Positions 39,323-49,844 of a stretch of DNA of 64,000 nt are shown here, piece after piece. The DNA is from Macrophomina tecta (lineage: Eukaryota; Ascomycota; Dothideomycetes; Botryosphaeriales; Botryosphaeriaceae). The stretch lies in assembly GCA_024180945.1 (NCBI GenBank), contig JAKSGN010000043.1, positions 1,550,001 to 1,614,000 of the forward strand, read 5' to 3'. Within the stretch, counting starts at the first letter, position 1. Each line of letters opens with the position of its first letter. The position numbers and the translations under genes are program-made. The notes under the pieces were generated by a model. That model was not told the origin of the DNA. It made no database searches and was given only the letters and a program-made list of their open reading frames with translations.

Positions 39323-42300
39323 GGAGGGTGGTTCAAACCTCAAGGCCCTTTCCCTTCCTTACTGGCGATCCATTGGTCGCAGCGATCCTCCGAGCCGTGC
39401 TCTGCCCGAATAAGGAGTTCATCAAGTCAATACTATTCGAGAAAGGCTTGTTGGTGCTCTTGTTAAAAGCCGGAGCCTTAGGCGTCTCGTCATTTTTCTC
39501 GTCGAATTGCCTCAGCGCGCTGTTCTGGTTTTCACGAAGAGTCTGCCGATCTTGTTTCTTTGGGCTAATGGTGCGCTGCAGCTGAGCAGCCCAATCACCC
39601 TCAAAGTCAAAGGCACCCTTGGTGGGAGTACCAAAACCAGCACGACTTGCCTTCAGAATGGATTTGGGCATACCCGAAGCACCGAACACGCTGTTCCTGG
39701 CGGGCGTCTGCTCCGTGGTAAGATCCGGAATGGGAAAAGAGCCTGCCATGGTGTGCTCTGGTTCCGAATCAGATCCACTGCGGTAAGAGGCAGCTTCATC
39801 CATGTCGCTGCCGTCCTCGTAGGGACCCACGGAGCGCTCATCTAAAAAAGACTGAGTGCTGTTGATAGTGTCATCTTGGCCATCCTCCATGTACTCGCCA
39901 ACGTAAGCGTCCTCATCGTCGAAGCTGCCGGGCACATTGTTTCTCTTGATCATTCCCCTCTTGAAGTCGAACGTATCATCAGGACTAGACTCAGCGGGGC
40001 TGAGGAGGGTGGAGTCCTCCTGAGGCACGCGGGACAAAGCAGAGAGAGGAGCAGGCGCGTGACGAGCCATTGGAGTAGGAGACTGAAGGTCGGCAGGAGG
40101 ATCAGTGAGCATACTCTCATCATCGTCATCATCGTAGTCCAGGCCATAGGTCGTGTAGTGGTAGACTCTGAACTGCCATCTGCCGGTGTTCGGGTCGTAG
40201 GATACGAAGTCAGTGCCCTCGACCTTCTTGAGGCGTTCGACGTGTCTTTGGAAGCGAGTTCCGGTCTTGTCAGACTTGCTAGCTGGGGCACGAGGCCATG
40301 AGTTTTCCAGGGTAATGAGCGAGGTAACGTTCATGCCCTTGCCCACGGGAGGAGTGGACGATTTGGATGGGTAAACGGTGGCATTGCGCACATTAAGTTG
40401 GATGACACTGCCAAGAAGCTTGTCGAGGTCGACGGCAGTCAGGTCGACGGGCTGCTCGAACTGAATCTCACCGATTCCTTCGCGCCCGACTCTGAAATTC
40501 GCAAGTGATTTAAGCTCCTGCTTGCTCATTTTCTTGAGCTCATCTATGCTGGGCTCCGACCAGTATTTGCCCGGTGTTTGGTCCTTCTCCGCCTTGCGGG
40601 CTTTCTCGTTGGAGATCCGAAGAACCCTGTCGGCTTCGGACACCCTTTCCTCAGGGACAATTGTGAGCTCATTGCCCTTGGCTTGCGACATCTCAGGTGT
40701 CTTGTCTCCATTGACAGCAGCGCCGTTCGTCGGAGTCTCGCTGTTCTTACTAGTACGCAAGAAGCCTTGTTCCTCGGCACTCGGAGTAGTAGGTTCGCGT
40801 TCGGTAGTGACCAAAGCGCCGTTGGCAGAGTCCAGAGCACCATTGAGGGTGGTGCTGGCATCGAAACTCACCCGTTTCTTCTGAGAAGCAGGGTTGCTGT
40901 TGTTGTCATCACCAAAAAGAGAGGGGCGGACGTTAAGAGCACGGTTAATGTTCAGCTTCTTCATGCTGCCCGTGTTGGCGTAGGCTGGGCGCTTTGAGGG
41001 GTTGAAAGCGCCCGGTGACAAGATGCTGTCTTCGGCATTCCACGTGTTCTTGAGACTGCTAGTGGAGAAGCTCTTTGACAAAGACTTCGAGAAGCTACCT
41101 CCACCGCTCATGAGGCTACCACTGAAGCTGGGGCTACCGCCGCTCATGGCGCTACCAGGGGTACCGTAAGTGGAGTATGAAAAGCCATAGCCGTTCAGAC
41201 GCTTCTGAGGAGTGATGAGGCGCGAGGAGGCAGCCGGGTTGATGCGGTGTTGTGGAAGAATCGCATTTTTCTTTTGCTTCTGGCTGCTGGAGAGTGGAGT
41301 TGCCAGGGGGCCAACACTCTGGGACGGAGTGTTCAGACTGGCAAAGAGGTGCTCATTGCCGTATGGATTCGCGTTCATCGAGGCGGTCAGTTGAGGCGTC
41401 TGGTTGGTGTTCTGCTGTGCGGTAGATGCACCAAAAAGGCTACCGCCAAGAGCAGGTTGCTGTTGCTGACTCTGCTGCTGACTAGCGCCAAAAAGACCGC
41501 CACCAAGACCTGTAGATCCAGCGTTGTTATTCTGACCAAGAGAGCCGCCGAAGAGGCCACCGCCCGTGCTGGTGTTGTTGTTTGCCCCACCGCCGAAAAG
41601 AGGAGTTTGACCCGCAGGCTTTGCACCAAAGAGCCCGCCACCAGTCTGGTTTTGCTGGCTGTTCTGGTTCTGGCCCAAGCCGCCGAAGAGATTGCTGCCG
41701 GTGTTGGTATTGTTGTTCGCGGCACCGCCAAAAAGGTTGTTGGTCGTGCCAGCAGGCTTTGCGCCAAAGAGGCCTCCGCCAGTCTGGCCTTGCTGTTGGT
41801 TGTTGCCGCCAAACAAGTTAGTCCCAGTCTGGTTGGGCTGCTGCTGATTGTTGCCGCCGAAGAGACCACCGCCAGTAGTGCCGGCACTGGTGCCGCCAAA
41901 GAGAGGCTTGTTCTGCTGATTATTTTGCTGGTTGTTCTGCCCGAATCCAGCACCAAACAGGCCGCCGCCGGTCGATGGGGTCTGGGTCTGGTTTTGATTG
42001 TTTTGGCCAAATCCACCGAAAGGATTCGAGTTGGTGTTCTGTTGCTGCTGGTTGTTGGCACCAAACGCTGACGTCGTATTGTTGTTGCTCCCGAATAGAC
42101 CACCTCCGGTAGAAGTATTGTTAGCAGCGCCAAATCCAGTGCCCGTCGTCGAGCCGCCGAAGCCGGTGCTAGTGCCCGAACCGAAACCACCAAATGCAGG
42201 CTTGTTCTGATTTTGTTGGTTATTCGCACCGAAGAGACCTCCGCCGGTAGTAGTGTTGTTGTTCGCACCGAAGCCACCTGTAGCACCTCCGCCGAAAGCT

Positions 42301-43753
42301 GAGGTGCCTGTGTTGCCCGCAGTACCGAACAGGCCACCAGACGCCTGGCCAGACGAAGCAGTGTTGTTTGCGCCAAACAGACCACCGCCTGTGGCAGGCT
42401 TGTTAGCGCCGAAAAGACCACCGCCAGTGTTCGAACCGAATCCGCCGGTAGTATTGTTTTGGGTACTGCCGAAAGGAGAAGACGCAGCGGTGTTGTTGTT
42501 CGCACCGAAGAGCCCCCCGCTCGTATTGTTGGCCCCAAAGCCTCCGGCTGTGTTGGTCGACGTGTTGTTCGAACCGAATCCTCCAAATCCGGTGCTTGCG
42601 CCAAAGGCGCCAGCCTGGCCGTTGGCGTTACCGTAGCGTCTGCCCTGTGCGTAGTCTTGCAATCTCAGCTCCTCCAAGGAGAAACCTTGGTAGGGACTCT
42701 GGAATGTGATGGTCTGGTAGTGCGCGTTTTGGCTGGTCGCACCATCTTTCTCAACATGTGCTTGGAAAGGAGTGTTGGCAGTGCCATTGTTCGCAGACTG
42801 GTTATTCACTCCACCTCCGAAAGCAGTTGCGGCACCAGCACCAAAAGCCGGGGTAGTTGTGCTGGCCGTATTACCTCCGCCAAAAAGACCACCGGTACCA
42901 GTTGTGCCAGTGCCAAAAGCGGGCTTGTTCTGCTGGCCGAAAAGGGCGCCTCCAGTGTTGCCACCTCCGAAACCAGTACTGGCAGTGTTTGTGCTGCCAA
43001 AACCTCCTCCAGCTCCGAACCCTGTACCTCCAGAAGTGGCTGTACCGCCGCCGAAAAGACTACCGCTTGTAGAGGTAGTGGATGCGCCGAACGCAGGCTT
43101 TGCGCCGAACGGAGAACTCGTGTTAGTTCCAAATCCTAGAGAGTCAGATGTTAGCGCAAGTCCATCTTCCAGTTCGATGCTCGTAGGGGTTTCAATAGAG
43201 CCCCTCGCGCCACCAGCGCACTCAGTCTGCATCCAACTGAACATGGCCCCAGTGAGTGAATGCGGTGGACGCTAGGTTGCGACCAGAGACGCGTTTGGAC
43301 AGTGGACCGGTAACCAAGGCGCGAATCAACTTGCAGACGAGGCACGGCTTGTTGTTTAAGAAGGCCGAACCAGGTAGAAAGCCTTGGGAATCCAGAAGCT
43401 GAGACGTACCTCCACCAGAGCCGAAGCCGCTGCCACCCGTGTTGCCTGATCCGAAGAGGCTATTGCCGCCGCTGGTGTTGGAGCCAAATGCAGTGGAGCC
43501 AAAGCCTGGAAAGACGCAGAAAGGCAAATGTCAACGTCGGCGTGTCTCTGGTGTGGCGCGGCGGAAGAGTCGAGAGCTCCAGGGTCGATTCGCGCAAAGA
43601 TCGGCCAAGGACAAACCGAACAAACGAAACGGCATGCTGCTTACCTCCTCCGGTGTTGTTGGTGGAGCCGAACCCACTGCCAAAGCCGCCGGTGTTCTGC
43701 TGGGCGTTGTTGTTGGAGCCAAAGGCGCTCCCGAAACTGCCGAAACCCGACAT
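36812..43753 (-). CDS. Nup98-Nup96 nucleoporin precursor (SonB/Nup145 type)
   Basis: One precursor that cuts itself into Nup98 (FG nucleoporin lining the channel, mRNA export) and Nup96 (scaffold of the Y/Nup84 complex). Exons are 43645-43753, 43410-43505, 39363-43135, 38895-39161 and 36812-38845, giving 2092 residues in phase. Introns are 139, 274, 201 and 49 bp. Residues 1-620 hold many FG/GLFG repeats, interrupted near 205-240 by a GLEBS (Gle2-binding) motif (FQSPYQGFSLEELRL). The autoproteolytic domain is at about 890-1060 and ends in VYHYTTYGLDY. The scissile site usually reads HF(S/T) and here is HYT. Nup96 follows with a conserved entry (EQWPYQKRPKTG), and the helical Nup96 domain fills exon 5. 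The first start, MSGFGSFGSAFG, is the usual FG-rich opening. Intron 2 is long and might hide another small exon. Confidence 0.93.
39291..39324. repeat. A24-G10 homopolymer tract inside a Nup98-96 intron
   Basis: On the minus (transcribed) strand this reads C10 then T24, a long pyrimidine tract inside the 201-bp intron 39162-39362. It lies upstream of the acceptor GTGCAG at 39162. It may be a length-variable microsatellite. Confidence 0.9.
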
Positions 43754-45217
43754 GGTGAGGGGGTGTCAATCGCAAAGATCGCACGGGTTGCGCGGAGCTG
43801 TGAGGGTGCGACTCGGGCAATGCGAAGCCGTTGCGAGCGGGTGGCGATGCGCGTCACGTCTCGTGCGAATCGAACGGGGTTGGAGCGTCGCGAGGACGCG
43901 CCAGGAAAAGGGAAAAGGAACAGGCAAACGCGCTGGAAAAAGGCAATGGGGCAGATGAACCCGTGATGGCGAAGAAGGAGGGAGCCCAACTCGACGCGAG
44001 GATGGAAACGGTCGAGGGGCGAGGTGGAGCGTCGCGCAACGAAGAGGTGCAGGGCGATGGCGGACAGCTGTGGTGGTGAGGTTGGCCGGGCGGATATTTC
44101 GCGGTCTGCGTCTCCAGCGCACGGGCACGCAAGCACACACCACACGTGATGGGATCGAGGAGCTTCAGCACGCTTGCATTGACGCGCACACGGGCGCATG
44201 CAGTTCTTCCCCGTCTGCTGTCCGTCTTGTCTGTTGCCGAAGACTTTGTGCTGGTGGCAGGCGAGCGCCGATGTGTGCGCTTTATGGGCGAGTCTTAGGC
44301 ACCGATCAGGCGGTCACTTCCTGGTAGCCTGCACTCTGCTGCAGCTGCCTGCCACCAACTCATCACCCACCCCGCCTTGCACTCGAGCCCCCGACGTAGA
44401 TACAGCCCACATGATGACGTCTGTTGGAGGGCATCGCTTCCTGCAGCCCATCCTCCACTCGGTTCGCGAAAGGATGCACAAATGCCCACACGGCACCCGC
44501 TACGCATGGGGTGGGCGGAGGTGTTGAAGCACTCAGCTAAGTGCGAACGTGTAGGATTACTTCTTGCACTTGCGTGCGGATGACTGCTACAACACACAAG
44601 CAATGAGGTACACCAGGGCTGGGTCGCACAGTCTCCCTGACAGGAGTAGGCCACAGATCCGTGCAGCTGCAACTGAACAAGCCGAGGCCGCCGTTCTCGA
44701 TGCATTCTCCTCAGGCACTGGCCGCTCGTATCGACCTTTTGATTCATGCCCAGAGCACCTTGGTTTGCCGCAGGGGCATGTGAACCCGTGTTTGCTCCGT
44801 GGCTGCAGGAACCCGCCCAGAGGCAACGAAAGACACACGAACTCGAAGGGCAACCACCTGCTCTGGCTAGCCTTAGGGGCAGCCGCCTACAGTCGAATGC
44901 CCATACCTGCCCCGCCGGAGCTATAGCTACTCGCAGGCACTTGCTGCTCGTACCCTTGCACCACCACATGCCATGCCGCCGCGCCTAAGCGAGACTGGGA
45001 GCCAGGACAGCCGACGCGCCTCGAACGCGTCTTCCCAGCTCATTGCCCAAGCAGCAACCCGCCCGCACTTCAAAGAAACCCGAGACACCGCAAACCGCAA
45101 CGAACCACTCCAGATCCAATCGGCTCAGCCTTTCGACAACGCGTCCCCGCACCCAAACTGGCTCTCCCCATCCGGCCAAAAGCAACCAACAACAACATCC
45201 GCCGTCAAAGCTCCGCC
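43754..45217. promoter_or_regulatory. Head-to-head upstream region of Nup98-96 and centrin
   Basis: A gap of nearly 1.5 kb between divergent starts. It is GC-rich with open frames on both strands that show no conserved sequence. An open frame from 44973 overlaps the centrin start in another frame and seems to be 5' UTR. I see no recognisable RNA gene or control site. Confidence 0.4.
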
Positions 45218-46067
45218 ATGGCAACAACGACACCCTATCCCGGCCGCGGCTTCGGCTCCAACCGCGCAGCCGCATCCGGCGCCGGTGCCTCGAGCACCTT
45301 TGGCGGCGCGACACATCAGCAACGAGAGGCGCAGCGCATAGAGCGAGAGCGGGCAGAGCGGGCAGAGCGAGAGCGCCTGGCGGACGCAGGACGGGCGGAG
45401 ATCGCAGACCTGAGCGACGAGCAGAGGGAGGAAATCAACGAAGCAGTAAGCTCTTCCACGAGCGCGTTTGCGCAACGCGAAGCAACCCCGAAGCTCGATC
45501 AACGCGCCAGCTAACCTTCCACTGCTCCGCGCAGTTCCAGCTCTTCGACCTCGACAAGGACGGCCACATCGACTACCACGAGCTCAAAGTCGCCATGAAA
45601 GCCCTCGGCTTCGACCTCAGCAAGCAAGAGATCCTCAACATCCTCCGCGTCAACGGGTAACAAGCCAGCGTCATTCCAACTGCAGCCCAAACAAACCAAT
45701 CACTAACAAAGCTCCAAGCGTCCCCGCCAACACCCTCAAATCCAAAGCCGCCGCCACCGCTGCCGCGCCCCAGCAGAACCCCAGCTTCACCGGCCCCAAC
45801 CGCCTGCTCCTCCCCCTCCAGACCTTCCAGGCCATCATGGCGCACCGCATCCTAACGCGCGACCCGCGAGAGGAGATTCTGCGGGCCTTCGACCTTTTTG
45901 ACGAGGGCGGCAAGGGCAAAATCACGCTGCAGGACCTCAGGCGGGTGGCGCGGGAGCTAGGCGAGGGGCTGCAGGAAGAGGAGCTGGCGGCCATGATCGA
46001 GGAGTTCGATCTGGATGGGGACGGTGCGATTGGTAAGGACGAGTTCGTGGGGATTTGCTTGGGTTAG
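45218..46067 (+). CDS. CDC31: Centrin (Cdc31/caltractin)
   Basis: EF-hand Ca2+-binding protein of the spindle pole body. In yeast it is also part of the TREX-2 mRNA export complex at nuclear pores. Exons are 45218-45445, 45535-45656 and 45719-46067, giving 232 residues, longer than yeast Cdc31 (161). The extra length is an Arg/Glu-rich N-terminal helix ([16 protein letters not shown]) and an Ala-rich insert of about 35 residues after EF-hand 1. EF-hand 1 ([12 protein letters not shown]) and the last EF-hand ([12 protein letters not shown]) have full acidic loops. The third ([12 protein letters not shown]) is degenerate, and the second is displaced by the insert. [16 protein letters not shown] crosses intron 1. 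[12 protein letters not shown] is strongly centrin-like. The start is ATG 45218 ([11 protein letters not shown]). Confidence 0.9.
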
Positions 46068-46700
46068 GCCGGATGAAGAGCTGCGCATGGTGTAGCTTCA
46101 TTCTTGAATGGGTTTTTGTTTATTTATTTTGGTTCTCTATGGTGGCATACGCGTACCGATTGGAAGCGCTTTGGCATGCTCGAAGTTGGGATCCAGGGAC
46201 GTCATGTAAAGGAAAGGATCCTGAAGAGAAATTTCACACTCCAGGCTCTTATTCTTTATTTCTTCAGCCTGCAGCTTGTGGGCTGGTAGGGAACCGGCGA
46301 TCGGCTTGAGAGAAAGCATACTTGGCGATGGCGAGATTGGCCTGTAATACCCCTTTAAGGCTCTTGTCATGAGACAAAACGGATTTTGTTTCTATATTGC
46401 AAACTGGGGGGCGTTTATTTAGGCGGGCGTTTGTTGGCGAGCCTGGGAAGGAAAGGGAGCAATAGTACTTCACGAAGGCGAATTTAAAGAGATTCAGAAC
46501 AGTGCGAATGCAAGCTCAACAATATTTACAACTCGCACAGCAAAATAGAACCATTGCTAAAACCCAACAAAAGGAAAATATAGGGTGTCATTGTTACAGC
46601 CCGAACACTCCGCTAGTAATCCCCGTTCCACCACTTAATGTCCCTTTCGTCTACCATTTACTATCCATGCGTGCCGCTCCATCAAGTCTAGTGGATTGAT
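46068..46700. other. Convergent 3' region, no gene
   Basis: About 630 bp, AT-rich, between the converging stops of centrin and the complex I subunit. Nothing recognisable besides probable 3' UTRs. Confidence 0.45.
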
Positions 46701-48291
46701 TTACTGTCCCGGGGCAATGAGCAGTCCCTTCTTCGGGGCATCATGTGCCCAACCACCTGCCAATGCCTCACCTCCGTTCTTCTCCGCATAATCCTTTATC
46801 ATGGCCTCGAGCTCGGGCCTGAAGTGACGGATGAGACCCTGAATCGGCCATGCGAAAGCCTCTCCCAGAGCGCAGATGGTGTGGCCCTCAACCTGCTTGG
46901 TAAGCTCCTGGATCATGTCGATCTCACGAGCGCGTGCCTGACCCTTCTCGAAACGGTTCATGATTTGGTAGGTCCACTTGGAACCCTCACGGCAAGGCGT
47001 GCATTGACCGCAAGACTCGTGCTTGTAGAATTTGCTGAGGCGGGAGATGGCGCGGACAACGTCGGTGGATTTGTCCATGACAATGACAGCGGCCGTACCG
47101 AGACCAGACTGCGAGTCCTTCAGCGCGTCGAAATCCATGAGCTGGTCGTCGCAGACGTGCTTGGGAAGGATAGGAGTCGAGGAACCACCGGGAATGACGG
47201 CCTTCAGGTTGTCCCAACCGCCACGAACACCACCGCAGTGCTTGTCGATCAGCTCGCGCAGCGGGATCGACATCTCCTCCTCAACGGTGCAAGGGTTGTT
47301 GACGTGGCCAGAGATACAGAACAGCTTGGTGCCCGAGTTCCGCTCACGACCGAATGAAGCGAACCAGTCACCGCCACGGCGACAGATGGTAGGAGCAACG
47401 GCAACGGTTTCGACGTTGGTAACGGTTGACGGGCAACCGAAAAGACCGACAGCGGCGGGGAACGGGGGCTTCAACCTCGGCTTGCCGGGCTTGCCCTCAA
47501 GAGACTCGATGAGGGAGGTTTCCTCGCCGCAAACATAGGCGCCCATACCACGGTGGACGTAGACATCGAAATCGTAGCCGGAGCCGCAAGCGTTCTTGCC
47601 AATGAGGCCAGCCTGGTAGGCCTCCTGGATGGCGCGCTGCAGGACAGTAGCCTCGTGGTAGAATTCTCCACGGATGTAGATGTAGGCGGCCGTAGCGTTC
47701 ATGGCACGGCCAGCGACCAGACAGCCCTCGATGAGCTTGTGGGGATCCTTGCGCATGATCTCACGGTCCTTGCAGGTACCCGGCTCACCCTCATCGGCGT
47801 TGACGACGAGGTAGCGGGGCTTGGTGTCCTTGTCCCAGTCCTTGAAGTTCATGAAGGACCACTTCAAACCGGAGGGGAACCCGGCACCGCCGCGGCCGCG
47901 CAGACCGGAAGCCTTGATCTCGGAAATGATCTGTACGCCGCAGCCATCAGCAATTGGCCATTGACAGGCTGACCAGCCATTGGGGATGATAACGCACCCA
48001 GTCATGACCCTTCAAGATAATCTCCTTGGTCTTGTACCAGTCGCCGTACTTCATGGCGCTCTTGAGGTCGGCGCCATGGTGGCTGTAGAGGTTCTGGAAG
48101 ATGCGGTCCTGGTCCTTCAGGCCGCCGTGGCGCTGGACGGGTGTGTCCTGGACGGTGGCGAGGGACCTGCGTTGCTGGCGGCGGGCGGACGAGGTCGTGG
48201 CGGAGAGGCGAGCGGCGGCGGAAGCGGAGGGCAGGACGCGGTGCAAGGCGCCGGCAAGGGCCTGGGTAGCGGGTTGGTGCCGAGCAAGCAT
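46701..48291 (-). CDS. NADH:ubiquinone oxidoreductase 51 kDa subunit (NDUFV1/NuoF)
   Basis: Mitochondrial complex I subunit that binds NADH, FMN and the N3 [4Fe-4S] cluster, the entry point for electrons. Exons 47998-48291 and 46701-47930 with a 67-bp intron (GTGCGT...GTACAG) give 507 residues. The first 45 residues are Arg/Ser/Ala rich without acids, a mitochondrial presequence (ending near RRSLATVQ). [16 protein letters not shown] and [13 protein letters not shown] are the FMN/NADH sites. [17 protein letters not shown] is conserved. The cluster Cys are in [10 protein letters not shown] plus the later HTICALGEA. All are intact. The start ATG 48291 is the first in frame. Confidence 0.97.
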
Positions 48292-49350
48292 GATGAAGGC
48301 GGTCGAGCTGCTCGATGCAAGCGGATGCTGTAGGAGCCCGCGGGCGGGTGGAGTGGAGATATGCGATGTTGGAGCGGGTCGAGGTTGGTAGCAGAGCGAG
48401 CACGGCCGAGGGTTCGATTGAAGATGCGCTTCGTAAGAAGACTAGCGGCGCCTTTCATTGGACGATGCCCTCCACCACATCATAGACCACCCCATCGCGA
48501 CCTTTTTCTGCTTCGCAACACCGCTAGCCGCCTAACCCAGGTCATCTGGCTCCTCTGCTGCGGCCACCTCGACATGAAACCCGACATTTTCCGCTGCGCG
48601 CACTGCCTGCCGACATACCTGCCCCAAATTCCACCGTCAACCCGATTATTCAGCCAACGCCCATTGGAGCGCTCTTCGCAGACCATTCATTTGCACCAAT
48701 ACCCACGGTAATCTGGGCTCGTGCGAAAATAAGTTGTTTTGCTTATGCGCATTAGCAGAATTCACTGTGCATCTACTCCCCGTTTCCTATGTTTCAGGCT
48801 CTCGGAAAACACCGTTCCATAGATTCTGCCGCTGGACTTTCCGGCTCCGTTTGGTTGAGTCATGCCACCTGCTCGTTCAACCCTCTTTGACGTACCATTT
48901 AGTTGACCGGGAGGTCCTAGTTTCGATCTGGGTGCCTGTCGCCACTCGTTTAACGCAAGATGCTTAGCACGAAGACAAGCACACTTACCTGGACACTTCC
49001 ATATTCGCCTGGATGGAACCAGCTCCTAGCTAAGGCGCTGACTCTATAAAAAAAACATTGCTACTTATCGACATTTGCTCAATCTTGATAAATCAATCCA
49101 GCCTCAGTTTGAAGTTAACTTTCCGTTCGATAAGCGTTGGTCCGACGACAGAATCAAAAGGCTATAGTTGCCCCAATAATTGAGCCCCTGCCTTATTATT
49201 GCTACGAGAGACGGTGCAAAGTAGAAAGATGGCACTTCAAATGACCGGCGGAAGCATGCGCGAAGACCGTGAGCACTTGTAACAACGTGAGCTCTTCGAG
49301 AGACGGACAACTAGCGAGTGTTGATGATTCCTTAGAAAAGAGAGAGAGAG

Positions 49351-49353
<3 letters not shown>

Positions 49354-49390
<37 letters not shown>
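49354..49390. repeat. (GT)18 microsatellite
   Basis: Uninterrupted TG/GT dinucleotides directly following a (GA)n run. Likely length-polymorphic. Confidence 0.95.
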
Positions 49391-49391
<1 letters not shown>

Positions 49392-49583
49392 TGGTCGAGC
49401 TGTTACTCTCCATCGCAGGAAGAGTCATTCCTTTTAGCACGACATGTCTAAGAATCCTTAGTTGACTAGCTCATGCTTTAATTGCATTACGAGGGCAGCC
49501 TTAACAGTCTTGTGGCCATCTTTACCGGCGGGATATGCAGCAGTCATCCGGATGCGAGTGTAGACAATAAATTTGAACACCTG

Positions 49584-49605
49584 TGTCCGGACGGCTACTT
49601 CAACT
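49584..49605 (+). repeat. 22-nt repeat, copy A
   Basis: Begins TGTCCGGACG and ends TTCAACT. It matches the copy at 51805-51826 at 20 of 22 positions in the same orientation, and is inverted relative to the copy at 51754-51775. It lies 240 bp before the start of the unrecognised gene. Confidence 0.8.
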
Positions 49606-49844
49606 GCCCATTCCGCTGGCACTCGTTTTGTAGAGTCTTCGGACCCGCACGATCATTCCCGCAGGAGTACGGCAGGCGTAACCAGTGCACCTGCTTCAAG
49701 AGGCAAATCAGGGTCTGAGGCCATAATGGGTAGCGTAAAAGGCCTCCTCTTTCCATCCACACTCTTCTCTCCTTCAACTCTCACCAAGCTCCCTCATCTA
49801 CCCAGTCAATCTGATCCACCGAATACCCTCAACACATATCAAGC

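Larger units (their letters stand above)
48292..49844. other. Intergenic with (GA)n(GT)n microsatellite
   Basis: About 1.55 kb without a supported gene. A compound dinucleotide repeat sits at 49339-49390: about seven GA units, then 18 GT units. The region 48960-49560 is AT-richer than average. One copy of the 22-nt repeat described separately lies at 49584-49605. Confidence 0.5.

Noticed and set aside
41387..42604. 405-codon minus-strand frame, and several plus-strand frames across the FG repeats
   Set aside because: Shadow frames of the repetitive Nup98 FG region, which lacks stops in other frames because of codon bias.
36812..43753. Annotating Nup98 and Nup96 as two separate genes
   Set aside because: The FG part ends at a stop only if a GTAAGG donor is ignored; splicing to 39161 keeps phase and continues into Nup96 as expected for the precursor.
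44973..45660. Open frames that would extend centrin upstream or replace its first exon
   Set aside because: They are in different frames from the conserved EF-hand exons and lack similarity to centrins; ATG 45218 is in phase.
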